Source of the DNA: Acephala macrosclerotiorum
Lineage: Eukaryota; Ascomycota; Leotiomycetes; Helotiales; Mollisiaceae
Assembly (NCBI GenBank): GCA_014904845.1
Contig: MU119411.1
Span: forward strand, 34,168 to 98,167
Direction: 5' to 3'
Length of the DNA: 64,000 bases
The position numbers and the translations under genes are program-made. Shown one piece after another: positions 63,161-64,000 of this stretch (the stretch's first letter is position 1; the number at the start of each line of letters is the position of its first letter). The notes beneath the pieces were generated by a model, which worked only from the letters and a program-made list of their open reading frames with translations, did no database searches and was not told where the DNA came from.

Positions 63161-63904
63161 TAGATCTAAACTATGAACGAGATTACGAAGGTTTTGATTC
63201 TAAAGAATAAAGAAAAAGCGAAACTAGCTCTCAAGTATAGCATTCGACGATTGTACTTAGCGCTTATTTGCTATACCGTTAGTAGTGTGCCGTTTAAATC
63301 GCTCGTTTTGAGTTTCTATTCTATATTGAGCAGAAAAGTTCGTGGGAAAAGCCAAGAATTATAAAAGAAGCCGAGGAATTTTAATAGTTATTTGTCAGTT
63401 TTGATTTGGATTGCCTAGTTTGTGCTTTTTAACTACGCTTGTTTTCAAGAGTAGAACAACGAAAATCAAATCCCTGTCTTTTTCGCCAAGATTTGTAAGA
63501 AGTTTTTCCAGTAGTTAATTGAAACGCCGTTTGGGCATATTTTACAATAGAGACTGTATTTGTTCAAAGTCGAAAAAGCTGTAATTGCAAAACACTAAAC
63601 TCGATAATTGCTAAACAAGCAAACGATAGAATATCGCGAGGTGAAATTACAATTATTGCAAATCTTTGATTTAATAGTTTCTGAGTATCAGCAAATCTAT
63701 ACTTTATTCTACGATGAGCTAATGTTTTAAGCCAGGGACCTGATTCTCATAAAATCGTAAAGACTAAAAGATGATCTGAATCTAGAAGATTTTGAAGGTT
63801 CGTAGCTCTCTCATCCAAGCAATTTTGAGTTTTTAGAAAATGCTGAATTAACTCTCTTTCGGCGCATTTAAAGCAACGCCGAACTTCGAGCAATATTCTT
63901 GACT
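63161..63904. other. Telomere-proximal unique or decayed sequence
   Basis: About 0.75 kb of moderately AT-rich sequence with short frames only. Probably the continuing remnant of the subtelomeric gene; no motif is readable. Confidence 0.35.
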
Positions 63905-64000
63905 ATAGGGTTAGGGTTAGGGTTAGGGTTAGGGTTAGGGTTAGGGTTAGGGTTAGGGTTAGGGTTAGGGTTAGGGTTAGGGTTAGGGTTAGGGTTAGGG
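63905..64000 (+). repeat. Telomere, (TTAGGG)15
   Basis: Starts with a truncated unit TATAGGG ending at 63910, then 15 perfect TTAGGG repeats (63911-64000) to the end of the window. The G-rich strand runs 5' to 3' outward, so this is a true right-hand chromosome end, not an interstitial array. Confidence 0.98.

Overview
The window is the right-hand end of a chromosome of a filamentous ascomycete (Pezizomycotina). The last 90 bases are exactly 15 TTAGGG units in the orientation expected at a 3' chromosome end. The rest is intron-rich coding DNA (typical introns about 45-70 nt, GT-AG) broken by AT-rich blocks that look like the product of repeat-induced point mutation (RIP). Family content (Clr5-ankyrin, 2EXR, OrsD-like, DUF4188, bZIP/DUF3425) fits Pezizomycotina. 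A Leotiomycete is my guess, not something the sequence proves. I found no rRNA, tRNA or CRISPR.

Layout. 1-7.5 kb: an aldehyde dehydrogenase running off the left edge, a divergent bZIP regulator, a small methyltransferase, a broken GNAT acetyltransferase and a DUF4188 monooxygenase-like gene. 8-15.3 kb: accessory sequence with a 2.08-kb hAT transposon (8-bp target duplication), a decayed Ser/Thr-rich surface-protein gene carrying a 482-bp MITE, and a prolyl-4-hydroxylase-like oxygenase. 16.8-27.2 kb: the DED1 RNA helicase, with a zinc-finger reading frame inside one intron, a degenerate tandem array, a GNAT plus ankyrin-like protein, a 5'-truncated LINE with a (CAA)n tail, and an APH-type kinase with a likely frameshift. 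27.7-36.8 kb: a RIP-mutated relative of that LINE, an MFS sugar transporter, an unnamed membrane protein and UTP13. 37.8-50.6 kb: a 754-bp TIR element, a possible small secreted protein, and an 8.9-kb LTR retrotransposon that split a 2EXR-family gene. 50.6-57.2 kb: housekeeping genes (NAD-dependent epimerase-like, SAD1, RRP9, PRE1). 57.9-61.4 kb: a Clr5-ankyrin gene with one in-frame stop. 61.8-64.0 kb: decayed subtelomeric OrsD-like sequence and the telomere.

How the genes work together. UTP13 and RRP9 belong to the U3 snoRNP/SSU processome, SAD1 to the spliceosome, DED1 to translation initiation and PRE1 to the 20S proteasome. These essential genes sit within 45 kb of the telomere, interleaved with mobile DNA. 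No operon logic applies. The metabolic genes at 0-7.5 kb could be remnants of a small cluster, but no core synthase is visible.

Exon boundaries were placed by eye from splice signals, reading-frame continuity and family resemblance. For every gene given as intact, the summed exon length is a multiple of three.
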